Positions 1 to 6,462 are shown, counted from the stretch's first letter. The stretch is 18,010 nt of DNA from DASPTH01 sp035623515 (GCA_035623515.1 DASPTH010000032.1:1-18010), one strand, 5' to 3'. Notes: generated by a model not told the origin, from the letters alone. Program-made: numbers and translations.

Positions 1-5
1 GTGCG

Positions 6-521
6 GTGAGCTCGACCTTGTTGTCAGCGGCCCGCGAGGAGGCCGGCCTGTCGAAGACCGACCTGGCCGAGCGCGCCCGGACCTCGCGGACGACCCTGTC
101 GGCCTACGAGCACGGACGGGTGTCGCCGACGCTGGAGACCGTCGAGCGCATCCTCGCGGCCACGGGGCATCGCCTCACCGCGTCACCCATTGTTCACTGG
201 CACGATGTCGAGATCGGCCGCAGTCGCAGCGCGGCTGTGCCCGACCGGCTGCCGGACCTTCCCGTGCGCGAGGCCGTTCGAACATTCGAGATGCCGCTGC
301 ATCTCGAATGGTCCCGCGCCCGGCGGGTTGTCGACCTTGCCGACCGCCAGCAACGAGCGCGGGTCTACGAGGTGGTGCTCCGTGAGGGCCGACCGATCGA
401 CGTCGAGTCGATCGTCGACGGGGCTCTGCTCGTCGACCTGTGGGACGAACTCGTCCTCCCGAAGCGCCTCCGGTTGGCATGGCAGCCCCTGATCGATGCG
501 GCGCGTGGTTTTCATGGCTGA
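6..521 (+). CDS. XRE-family HTH antitoxin of a type IV (AbiEii-like) toxin-antitoxin pair
   Basis: A 171-residue protein. Residues about 4-58 form an XRE/Cro-type helix-turn-helix, visible as LSAAREEAGLSKTDLAERA, then TSRTTLSAYEHGR and SPTLETVERI. The remaining 110 residues contain no domain I recognise. The next gene, overlapping this one by 8 bases, encodes a nucleotidyltransferase of the AbiEii toxin family. In that family the cognate antitoxin is typically a DNA-binding protein that represses its own operon and counteracts the toxin, so the antitoxin role is inferred from pairing. The GTG start at 6 places the HTH at the N-terminus as expected. The gene lies against the window edge, so a start further upstream cannot be excluded. 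Confidence 0.8.
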   Translation: MSSTLLSAAREEAGLSKTDLAERARTSRTTLSAYEHGRVSPTLETVERILAATGHRLTASPIVHWHDVEIGRSRSAAVPDRLPDLPVREAVRTFEMPLHLEWSRARRVVDLADRQQRARVYEVVLREGRPIDVESIVDGALLVDLWDELVLPKRLRLAWQPLIDAARGFHG

Positions 522-1158
522 CATGGCACTCTCCGACTTGCAGCGCGCTGTCCTCGAGCTGTTCTTCGCCCTTGCCGAATCCGACGGGTTCGTGCTCGCC
601 GGCGGCGCCGCACTCGTTGCGACTGGGCTCACTACGCGACCCACACAGGACGTCGACCTTTTCGGCAGCGACCTGGCGGCTGGCATCGCACGAGCGGGCG
701 ATGCGCTCGAGGCCGCGTGTGTCGAGAGGAGCTGGACGATCGAGCGGATTCGCGACGCGGCGACCTTTCGTCGTCTGGTGGTCCGCGGCCCGCGCGATGA
801 GTTGCTCGTGGACCTCGCCGTCGACTCGCCTCCGCTGGGCACTCCGACCCTCACCGCTGTCGGGCCCACCTATCCACCGGAGGAGCTGGCAGCCCGCAAG
901 CTTCTCGCGCTGTTCGATCGCGCTGAGGCACGCGACTTCGTCGATCTCCACACGCTGTCTGCGCGCTTCGACCTCGATCGCCTGCTCGATCTGGCCGCGC
1001 AACTTGACGGCGGATTCTCCCCGGCACTACTGGCCGATGTGTTGCCATCCCATCAGCGGTTCACCGACGAGGACTTCGTCGACCTCGGCGGAGATCCGCG
1101 CGAACTGCGAGCGTTCTTCGATGGGTGGCGAGACCACCTCGTGGAACGCGAGACCTGA
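514..1158 (+). CDS. AbiEii/AbiGii-like nucleotidyltransferase toxin
   Basis: A 214-residue protein with the nucleotidyltransferase signature of AbiEii toxins. It has a GGAAL loop at residues 30-34, the DVD acid pair (Asp46, Asp48), a likely third carboxylate at Asp100 (LLVDLAVD), and the downstream helix with Lys129 and the RDFVDL motif (Asp141, Asp144). Family members inhibit growth by modifying RNA or proteins with nucleotides and serve as abortive-infection or stabilising toxins. The target of this one is unknown. The ATG at 514 overlaps the antitoxin stop within ATGGCTGA, indicating translational coupling. ATGs at 496 and 523 are alternatives; 523 would omit only the first three residues. 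The pair sits next to a tRNA-Arg fragment, consistent with island cargo. Confidence 0.85.
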   Translation: MADMALSDLQRAVLELFFALAESDGFVLAGGAALVATGLTTRPTQDVDLFGSDLAAGIARAGDALEAACVERSWTIERIRDAATFRRLVVRGPRDELLVDLAVDSPPLGTPTLTAVGPTYPPEELAARKLLALFDRAEARDFVDLHTLSARFDLDRLLDLAAQLDGGFSPALLADVLPSHQRFTDEDFVDLGGDPRELRAFFDGWRDHLVERET

Positions 1159-1174
1159 GCACTCCTGACCTGAC

Positions 1175-1327
1175 TCACGGGTCTCGTCGAGCACGGCTCT
1201 CATAGCGCGCCTTGGCCGGCGGCTTGACCTCGAGCAGTTCCTTGTAGCGCTTCCAGTCTTCGGGCGTGAGCGTGGTCTCGCCTGCCTTGGCCCGGTCGGT
1301 GGGGATCCTGCGCGTTGGGGCACGACA
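1175..1327 (-). pseudogene. Decayed 50-codon coding remnant, unknown family
   Basis: Between a TGA at 1328-1330 and a TGA at 1175-1177 the minus strand stays open for 50 codons. Codon use is strongly coding-like, with almost all third positions G or C over the first 40 codons. The encoded segment includes RIPTDRAKAGETTLTPEDW and KRYKELLEVKPPAKARYES, a natural-looking charged helix-rich composition unlike a shadow frame. There is no in-frame ATG, GTG or TTG at its beginning and no ribosome binding site. The simplest reading is the 3' end of a gene cut off by rearrangement. I do not recognise the family. Its position between the toxin gene and the att-like tRNA fragment suits a decaying island end. 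Confidence 0.4.
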
Positions 1328-1354
1328 TCAAGTGAACCGCATAGAGCCACATGT

Positions 1355-1372
1355 GCCAGGCTCCCGCCTGGC
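1355..1372. terminator. Stem-loop, possible terminator at the island end
   Basis: A perfect 7-bp inverted repeat, GCCAGGC and GCCTGGC, flanks a 4-base TCCC loop. It is followed by CTGTTCCCC rather than a clean T tract. It lies about 200 bases after the toxin gene and could end that transcript, but the missing T tract leaves the function open. Confidence 0.35.
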
Positions 1373-1433
1373 CTGTTCCCCTGGTCGTACTCACCGGTAG
1401 AGTCGCTGATCAGGAGCATCACGGAACACGCGG

Positions 1434-1456
1434 CAACGCGTCGCGGAGTCGCGTTG
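1434..1456. repeat. Inverted repeat abutting the tRNA-Arg fragment
   Basis: CAACGCG and CGCGTTG form perfect 7-bp arms around a 9-base spacer. The repeat ends five bases before homology to tRNA-Arg begins, on what should be the island side of the junction. It could be an integrase or excisionase binding site or simply a hairpin. Only its position supports a role in recombination. Confidence 0.35.
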
Positions 1457-1461
1457 GTGCC

Positions 1462-1503
1462 CTACGGATCAGAAGCTTGGGGGTTCGAAACCCTCCGAGC
1501 GCG
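1462..1503 (+). other. 3' half of tRNA-Arg(ACG); probable attachment-site scar
   Basis: The sequence reads as a tRNA from its anticodon loop to its discriminator base. The loop is CTACGGA (1462-1468, anticodon ACG at 1464-1466, T33 present), followed by the 3' anticodon strand TCAGA and a 5-base variable loop. The T arm is GGGGG, TTCGAAA, CCCTC (1479-1495, with one G-T pair). The 3' acceptor strand is CGAGCGC with discriminator G at 1503. The 5' half is absent: bases 1457-1461 do not pair with TCAGA, and no GCGCTCG acceptor strand lies about 70 bases upstream. Truncation at the anticodon loop is characteristic of tyrosine-integrase insertion. The plus orientation predicts that the intact tRNA and integrase lie to the left, outside the window. 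Confidence 0.7.
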
Positions 1504-1508
1504 CTGTC

Positions 1509-2225
1509 TCAGTAGCTGGCGTCGTACTGATCGTGGCGGTGGAACCACGACATGTCGCCTTCGTTGCGTCCGAGCGGTGCCCGGTCGAGCCATTGCCACA
1601 TGGGCCAGAGCGCGTCGAGGCCCCGCGCGTAGGCGGAATAGGTGTGGTACACGACGCCGTCGTCGAGCGCGAACGCACTCATGCCGGGCCCCTCGAACGG
1701 CAGGTGCTCCGGGTCGGTCTGCCAACCCTCGAGCGGCCGGAAGTTGTACGACCCGCCGTTCGCGACCGACTCCTCGGTGAACGAGACGCCGTAGTCGAAG
1801 TTGAAGTCACTCTGGTTCGACGACGCCCAGGGGAAGCTCCATGCCATCCGGTCGCGGTACTCGAGCAGCTTCTTCAGCGGCGCGCGCGACACGGCGGTGA
1901 ACGCGACGTCGTGGTTCTGCAGGTGGAGGTGGGTCTCGTCGAAGCCGTCGGCGACCGACGAACAGCTGGGGCAGCCTTCGTCCCAGTCGGGGCCGAACAT
2001 GAAGTGGTACACGACCAGCTGCGAGCGACCGCGGAACAGGGCAGCGAGCGTCACGTCGCCGTCCTCGGTGTCGAAGGCGTAGTCCTCGTCGACCCGCACC
2101 CACGGCAGGTCGCGACGCCGGCGGGCGAGCTCGTCGGCCCGCCGGGTCAGCTCCTTCTCGGCCGCGAGCAGCTCGACGCGCGCGTCGAGGTGCTCGGCCG
2201 CGGTTCCGGTCCTGTGCGTCGTCAT
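1509..2225 (-). CDS. DUF899 family thioredoxin-like protein
   Basis: A 238-residue protein matching the DUF899 family, predicted dithiol-disulfide oxidoreductases with a thioredoxin-like fold. The segments LVVYHFMFGPDWDEGCPSC, SSVADGFD and FNFDYGVSF are typical. The redox pair is CPSC (Cys85, Cys88). It is probably cytoplasmic, since no signal peptide is seen, and its substrate is unknown. The ATG at 2225 has a perfect AGGAGG five bases upstream (complement of 2231-2236), which settles the start against longer readings. It lies 37 bases after the SRPBCC gene and is probably the last gene of the arsR operon. Its stop lies only six bases from the tRNA-Arg fragment, which runs in the opposite direction. 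Confidence 0.88.
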   Translation of the reverse strand: MTTHRTGTAAEHLDARVELLAAEKELTRRADELARRRRDLPWVRVDEDYAFDTEDGDVTLAALFRGRSQLVVYHFMFGPDWDEGCPSCSSVADGFDETHLHLQNHDVAFTAVSRAPLKKLLEYRDRMAWSFPWASSNQSDFNFDYGVSFTEESVANGGSYNFRPLEGWQTDPEHLPFEGPGMSAFALDDGVVYHTYSAYARGLDALWPMWQWLDRAPLGRNEGDMSWFHRHDQYDASY

Positions 2226-2262
2226 TGCATCCTCCTCATGACATTGGTGACGTCCACGGTGG

Positions 2263-2712
2263 TCAGGCGCTCGCCTGAGGGGCCGGCGGCGGCGTGTCGG
2301 GTCCGGGGTCGCCGCCGCTCGCAGCGATCGCCAGGCGGCCGAGGTAGTGGTCCCAACCGCGGGTGTGATCACCGATTGCGTCGTCGGGCAAACCGCGGTG
2401 CACGAGGCGGACGCGCGTCTTCTCTCCCTCGGGGTGGAGCGTGATCTCGACGGTGGTCGAGCCCGGCGGGATCCCATGACCCTCCTGTTCCCAACCAAAG
2501 GTGAAGACCACCTTCTCCAGGGGCACGACCTCGACGTACTCACCGGCCGACTGAAACTGACCGCCGACCAGCACGCGGTAGATCCCGCCGGGCCGCGGGT
2601 CGATCTCGGCGACGGTGCCGTCCCACTCGACGTGCTTGCCGGGATCGGTGAGGAACGGCCAGATCGTCTCCGGCGTGGCGTCGATCAGGATCTCGCGAAC
2701 GAGCTCGGCCAT
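2263..2712 (-). CDS. SRPBCC (AHSA1/START-like) domain protein
   Basis: A 149-residue protein with the helix-grip ligand-binding fold of the AHSA1-like SRPBCC superfamily. Visible landmarks are REILIDATPETIWPFLTDPG at residues 6-25, the GGIYRV strand, VVPLEKVVFTFGW in the middle, TTVEITLHPEGEKTRVRLVH late, and a C-terminal helix beginning near GWDHYLGRLA. The last dozen residues are a Pro/Ala tail. These proteins bind hydrophobic small molecules, and no ligand is indicated. The start ATG shares one base with the arsR stop (TGATG) and has an AGGAAG-type ribosome binding site inside the arsR end, so the two are translationally coupled. ArsR-SRPBCC pairing is a common actinobacterial arrangement in which the repressor controls the partner. 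Confidence 0.88.
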   Translation of the reverse strand: MAELVREILIDATPETIWPFLTDPGKHVEWDGTVAEIDPRPGGIYRVLVGGQFQSAGEYVEVVPLEKVVFTFGWEQEGHGIPPGSTTVEITLHPEGEKTRVRLVHRGLPDDAIGDHTRGWDHYLGRLAIAASGGDPGPDTPPPAPQASA

Positions 2713-3041
2713 CACTTCCTGCCTTTCGTGGGTCGCTTGCGGGTCTCGGCCGCCTCGGCGACGTCCCGCAGTCGCTCGAGGCCGGATGTCCAGTAGTCGT
2801 CGAGGAAGGCGCGCAGCTCCGCCATGGTGTCGGTGTTCGCGCGGTACAAGCGGCGGGTGCCGTCGCGTCGCTCGGTCACGAGATTGGCGTCCTTGAGCAC
2901 GGCCAGGTGCTGTGAGATTGCCGGTCGGGTGACGTCGCGAAACCGGTCGGCGATGTCGGTGGCCGGCATCTCCTGCGACCACACGAGCCGCAGGATCGCG
3001 CGGCGCCGGGGCTCGCCGAGCGCCTTGAGGACCGCGTCCAC
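2712..3041 (-). CDS. ArsR/SmtB-type winged-helix repressor without cysteines
   Basis: A 109-residue protein with the ArsR winged helix throughout. Helices begin at MDAVLKALGEPRRRAILRLV, the recognition helix is RPAISQHLAVLKDANLV, and the wing is ERRDGTRRLYRAN. The C-terminus is a basic tail. It contains no cysteine, so it cannot use the metal-sensing Cys motif of classical ArsR proteins and probably responds to another signal, as SRPBCC-linked members do. It starts with GTG at 3041, preceded six bases upstream by AAGGT. It is the first gene of an arsR, SRPBCC, DUF899 operon. A dyad at 3052-3065 overlaps its ribosome-binding region, suggesting autorepression. Confidence 0.88.
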   Translation of the reverse strand: MDAVLKALGEPRRRAILRLVWSQEMPATDIADRFRDVTRPAISQHLAVLKDANLVTERRDGTRRLYRANTDTMAELRAFLDDYWTSGLERLRDVAEAAETRKRPTKGRK

Positions 3042-3051
3042 CCGGTTACCT

Positions 3052-3065
3052 TAAGCCATTGCTTA
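3052..3065. promoter_or_regulatory. Dyad between arsR and SDR genes, candidate ArsR operator
   Basis: TAAGC and GCTTA are perfect arms around CATT, in a locally AT-rich stretch just upstream of the arsR start. A TTGACA-like hexamer for the minus strand lies at 3072-3077. A TATACT -10-like hexamer for the plus strand lies at 3080-3085. A dimer bound here could control both divergent transcripts. The promoters themselves are tentative, because spacing to matching second hexamers is poor. Confidence 0.5.
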
Positions 3066-3183
3066 CGTTAGTGTCAACTTATACTGTTGAGGGACCCACG
3101 TGGGGCCTTCGATAGCCTGCGCGTGCAGCCGGAGCCGACACCGCACGTCGTGCGAGCGCCGGGACCCGTCGACGGAGGTGGCC

Positions 3184-4053
3184 ATGGCGAACCCATTCGG
3201 TTACGACGGCAAGCGCGTGGTGGTGAGCGGTGGCGGCGGTGCCGGCATGGGCGCCGCGACGGTCGAGGGTCTCGCCGGACTGGGCGCGGAGATCCACGTC
3301 CTCGACCTCAAGGACCCGCCGATCGAGGTCGCGAGTCACCAGGTTGTCGACCTGCGTGACGCCGACGCCACGACGGCTGCCATCGACGCGATCGGAGGCC
3401 GCATCGACGCGCTGTTCAGCTGCGCCGGTTTGCCCGGTCCGCCGTTCTCCGACGTCGACACCATGCTCGTGAACTTTGCCGCGCCCCGCCATCTCGCGGC
3501 CTCGTGCGCGCCTCGCATGACGGCGGGCGGCGCCGTCGTGAGCATCTCGTCGGCCGCGGGCGCGGGCTATCTGATGAACATGGCCAAGTGGATGCCGCTG
3601 GTGCAGACGGCCGACTTCGCCGAGGCCAAGGCGTGGTGCGAGGCGCATCCCGAGGACATCGTGGGTGGTTACGCGGCCTCGAAGGAAGCGTTGATCCTCT
3701 GGACGATGGACGCGGCGAAGGACTACGCGGACCGCGGGATCCGGCTCAACTGCATCAGCCCCGGCCCGACCGACACGCCCATGATGCCGGCCTTCATCGA
3801 GGGCACGAGGAACATGGGCATGCCCGACGACCTCATCGACCTCATGGCGCAGGGACTCGGACGCCGCTCGACGCCCGCGGAGCAGGCCTGGCCGATGATC
3901 TTCCTGAACAGCGACGCCGCGTCGTACATCAGCGGCGAGAACCTCTACACCGACGGGGGCACGACGTCGGGCCTCACGACGGGTTCGATCACGCTGCCCT
4001 TCGACCTGGAGGCACTGGCCGCCGAGGCGCTCGGCACCGCCACCGACGGCTGA
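3184..4053 (+). CDS. SDR oxidoreductase, 3-alpha-hydroxysteroid/coniferyl-alcohol dehydrogenase type
   Basis: A 289-residue classical SDR. The cofactor loop GGGGAGMG is at residues 16-23, the acidic Asp41 after the second strand suggests NAD preference, catalytic Ser is 122/123 (SISSAAG), and the active-site YAASK gives Tyr163 and Lys167. The Ser-to-Tyr distance is about 40 residues instead of the usual 13. The inserted helix-rich segment around residues 130-160 is typical of the Comamonas-type 3-alpha-hydroxysteroid dehydrogenase/carbonyl reductase and coniferyl alcohol dehydrogenase group. Likely role: reversible oxidation of a secondary or benzylic alcohol; the substrate is unknown. The ATG at 3184 follows GGAGG at 3174-3178. 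It diverges from the arsR operon. Confidence 0.85.
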   Translation: MANPFGYDGKRVVVSGGGGAGMGAATVEGLAGLGAEIHVLDLKDPPIEVASHQVVDLRDADATTAAIDAIGGRIDALFSCAGLPGPPFSDVDTMLVNFAAPRHLAASCAPRMTAGGAVVSISSAAGAGYLMNMAKWMPLVQTADFAEAKAWCEAHPEDIVGGYAASKEALILWTMDAAKDYADRGIRLNCISPGPTDTPMMPAFIEGTRNMGMPDDLIDLMAQGLGRRSTPAEQAWPMIFLNSDAASYISGENLYTDGGTTSGLTTGSITLPFDLEALAAEALGTATDG

Positions 4054-4163
4054 GCCGGACCGCGGCTGAGCGGGGGCTGTGACGGCGCCCGTGCGAGAGG
4101 GAACCCGGCCGGGGAACCGGGGCGTTGAGCGCGTCGTACGTGTTCGTCGCCCAGGAGGTCGTC

Positions 4164-5645
4164 ATGGTCGGAACCGCCAGCCGCGAAGGTGATGCAGAAG
4201 TCGGCAAGGGACCGCGGCGCGGGATCGGTCGCCTGTTCGCAGCAGGCGCGGTCGCGAGCGCCGCGGTGTTGTTCGCGTCGCCTGCGTTCGCGTCGTCGTC
4301 GAGCGGGCTGCTCGCGGCGCTCGGAGGCGGGACGAACGGACTCGACGTCTCGTCGATCGCGGCGAAGGTCGATCCCGGCATCGTCGACATCAACACCACG
4401 CTCGACGGCGGCGCGGCCGCCGGCACGGGAATGGTGCTGACCTCGTCGGGAATCGTGTTGACCAACAACCACGTGATCAACGGCGAGACGAGCGTCAACG
4501 TCCAGGTCGCGGGTACGGGGCCCACACTCCAGGCTGACGTGCTCGGCTACGACGCGGCGGACGACGTGGCCGTGCTCAAGATCGAGCACGCGTCGAATCT
4601 CGCCACGGTCTCGACCGGTGACTCGTCACAGGTGCAGGTGAACGACCCGGTCGTGGCGCTGGGCAACGCCCTCGGCCGCGGCGGCACGCCGGCGACCGCA
4701 CAGGGATCGGTCACGGGCGTGAACCAGACGATCACCGCAGCCGACGACAACGGCGCGAACCCCGAGACGCTGACCGGGATGATCGAGATGAACGCGCCCA
4801 TCCAGCCCGGTGACTCCGGTGGTCCCCTCGTCGGTGCCGACGGCAACGTGATCGGCATGACCAGTGCGGGCTCGTCCGGCTCCGGCGGCCTCGGTGGCTC
4901 CTCGTCGACCGATGGGTACGCGATCCCGATCAACCACGCGCTCGACATCGCCAACCAGATCGAGGCCGGTCGGTCGAGCGCGAACGTGCACATCGGGGCG
5001 CGGGCGATCCTCGGTGTCGAGATCCAAGCCGGTGCCGCCACGACTCCCGGCAACGGGAGCGGCGGCTTCCCCGGTGGCAACAACTCCAACGGCGGCTCGG
5101 CCGGCGGCAACGGCTCGAACGGTTCCAACGACCCGTTCGGCGGGAGCGGCTCGTTCGGCGGGAGCGGCTCGTTCGGGGGTAACGGTTCGAGCGGTTCGAA
5201 CGACCCGTTCGGTGGCAGCTTCTCTCCCGGTGGCTTCGACCCCTTCGGTGGCAGCGTGTCCTCCGGGATCAACGGCGCATTCGACCCGTTCGGTGGCGGT
5301 AGCTCGTCGGGTGGCTTCGACCCCTTCGGTGGCAGCGGTTCGAGCGGTTCGAACGACCCGTTCGGTGGCAGCGGCTCGTTCGGCGGCTCGAACGGCGGCG
5401 CCGTGTCGAACAGTGACGGTGTCCAGATCTCCGGGGTCGAGTCCGGGGGTCCGGCCGAGTCCGCGGGGTTGGCTGCCGGCGACGTGATCACGTCGCTCGA
5501 CGGTCACACTGTGCGCACGCCCGACGACATCGACACCGCGCTGAACTCCCACCGTCCCGGCGACCACGTGACGGTCGAGTGGACGGACTCCTCGGGCCAG
5601 ACGCACAGCGCCACCGTCACGCTCGTCGCGGGACCGCCCGCGTAG
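4164..5645 (+). CDS. Secreted HtrA/DegP-like (S1C) serine protease with PDZ domain
   Basis: A 493-residue protein. Residues 1-43 are a signal peptide with a basic start, a hydrophobic core FAAGAVASAAVLFASPAFA and predicted cleavage after AFA. The protease domain spans about 55-285 with catalytic His103 (NNHVI), Asp134 (DDVAVLKI) and Ser218 (PGDSGGPL). A Gly/Ser/Asn/Phe linker occupies about 293-417, with six DPFGG units. A PDZ domain (about 420-490, GVQISGVESGGPAESAGLAAGDVI) ends the protein. The family degrades or refolds damaged extracytoplasmic proteins. Most actinobacterial members have a long N-terminal cytoplasmic region and membrane anchor, whereas this one looks freely secreted. The start is set by AGGAGG at 4153-4158. 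The gene is transcribed toward an ECF sigma gene, with a hairpin between. Confidence 0.92.
   Translation: MVGTASREGDAEVGKGPRRGIGRLFAAGAVASAAVLFASPAFASSSSGLLAALGGGTNGLDVSSIAAKVDPGIVDINTTLDGGAAAGTGMVLTSSGIVLTNNHVINGETSVNVQVAGTGPTLQADVLGYDAADDVAVLKIEHASNLATVSTGDSSQVQVNDPVVALGNALGRGGTPATAQGSVTGVNQTITAADDNGANPETLTGMIEMNAPIQPGDSGGPLVGADGNVIGMTSAGSSGSGGLGGSSSTDGYAIPINHALDIANQIEAGRSSANVHIGARAILGVEIQAGAATTPGNGSGGFPGGNNSNGGSAGGNGSNGSNDPFGGSGSFGGSGSFGGNGSSGSNDPFGGSFSPGGFDPFGGSVSSGINGAFDPFGGGSSSGGFDPFGGSGSSGSNDPFGGSGSFGGSNGGAVSNSDGVQISGVESGGPAESAGLAAGDVITSLDGHTVRTPDDIDTALNSHRPGDHVTVEWTDSSGQTHSATVTLVAGPPA
5130..5369 (+). repeat. In-frame repeats coding the DPFGG linker of the protease
   Basis: Six DPFGG units occur between the protease and PDZ domains. 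At DNA level, 5184-5219 and 5337-5372 are identical over 36 bases, and 5229-5256 and 5310-5337 are identical over 28 bases. Both offsets (153 and 81 bases) are multiples of three, so the tract can expand or contract without frameshift. Identity at synonymous positions suggests recent duplication. Confidence 0.8.
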
Positions 5646-5675
5646 ACCGCTCCCCACACCCATCACCGCCCCGCG

Positions 5676-5705
5676 AACATCCGGGAGCACCCGCTCCCGG
5701 ATGTT
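5676..5705. terminator. 12-bp stem-loop, likely bidirectional terminator
   Basis: Perfect 12-bp arms (AACATCCGGGAG and its complement) flank a 6-base loop. It lies 30 bases after the protease stop and in the convergent gap with the sigma factor gene. There is no T tract, as is common in high-GC actinobacterial terminators. The A/T ends of the stem would give a short U run on either strand. Confidence 0.65.
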
Positions 5706-5738
5706 CCGCGCGCTGAGGCCAGGCGTGGAGCGCGCACA

Positions 5739-5781
5739 GTTGTGACCGTCGGTTCCCCTGGTGGGCATGGACCGTCACAAC
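5739..5781. terminator. Second hairpin in the convergent gap
   Basis: The arms at 5739-5750 and 5770-5781 (GTTGTGACCGTC and GACCGTCACAAC) match at 11 of 12 positions around a 19-base loop. It lies just downstream of the minus-strand sigma gene and may help end that transcript. No T tract follows. Confidence 0.35.
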
Positions 5782-5820
5782 CGTGGTCCTGCCGGCATGG
5801 ATCACGCGGAATGACCGCGT

Positions 5821-6462
5821 TCAGCTGCACCGTTCGAGACCGTCGGAGGCCGCCAACTCCTCCACGAGCGCGGCGCGGAGCCGGCCCAGCCCGGTGCGGA
5901 TCCGCGTCTTGGCGGTCCCGAGGGGGATCTGCTCCCGCTCGGCGATCTCGCGAGCCGTGAGGCCCCACATGCCTGCGAGCACCACCGCCGTGCGTTGCTC
6001 GGACGGGAGGTCGGTGAGCGCGCCACGGAGCCGTTCGACGTCGTCCTGCACCTCGGCCGCCTCGGCCGGGCTGCGGCCGGTGGCCGCGATCGTGAGGAAG
6101 GCCCCGTCGTCGGGTGCGATCGCGTCGGGCCGGCGCACGCGGGTCGTGTCGATGGCGAGGTTCCGGGTGATCGTCAGCAGCCACGACACGACGGTGCCCC
6201 GGCGCCGGTCGAAGGCGGACGCGTGCCGCCAGGCCCGGAGCAGCGCTTCCTGGGCGACGTCCTCGGCGGCTCGGGAGTCGCCGAGGATGGTGAACGCCAG
6301 CCCGAACACCCGGCGCTCGAACCGGCGCACGAAGGCCGCGGTCGCGTCCGGGTCCGAGTCGGCAACGCGCTCGAGGAGTTCCTCGTCCGACAGGTCCCGC
6401 GGCGGTGCCGGGCGTGTGCGTGCCCCGTTCTGCTGCGGACGGCTTCGGACCGACGGGGCCAT
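5821..6462 (-). CDS. ECF-type RNA polymerase sigma factor
   Basis: A 213-residue ECF (group 4) sigma factor. Region 2 covers about residues 38-108, including LAFTILGDSRAAEDVAQEAL, LRAWRHASAF and the promoter-melting helix SWLLTITRNLAID. Region 4 covers about 143-200, with DLPSEQRTAVVLAGMWGLTA and the recognition helix in IPLGTAKTRIRTGLGRLR. There is no extra C-terminal domain. It would direct RNA polymerase to a stress or envelope regulon. No anti-sigma factor gene is adjacent on either side, unlike most ECF loci. The ATG at 6462 has GGAG about eight bases upstream. It is divergent from the TetR gene and convergent with the secreted protease gene. Confidence 0.92.
   Translation of the reverse strand: MAPSVRSRPQQNGARTRPAPPRDLSDEELLERVADSDPDATAAFVRRFERRVFGLAFTILGDSRAAEDVAQEALLRAWRHASAFDRRRGTVVSWLLTITRNLAIDTTRVRRPDAIAPDDGAFLTIAATGRSPAEAAEVQDDVERLRGALTDLPSEQRTAVVLAGMWGLTAREIAEREQIPLGTAKTRIRTGLGRLRAALVEELAASDGLERCS

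Noticed and set aside
1430..1503. A complete tRNA-Arg gene
   Set aside because: The 3' half is convincing, but no D arm, no 5' anticodon strand and no 5' acceptor strand can be found at the required distance.
4094..4130. A GC-rich inverted repeat (CCCGGCCGGG) before the protease gene as a terminator
   Set aside because: Self-complementary GC runs of this length are common at this base composition, and there is no stable loop or T tract.
5739..5781. A CRP-type TGTGA/TCACA regulatory site
   Set aside because: The half-sites are far too widely spaced (19-base loop) for one CRP dimer, and the location is downstream of both flanking genes. A hairpin is more likely.
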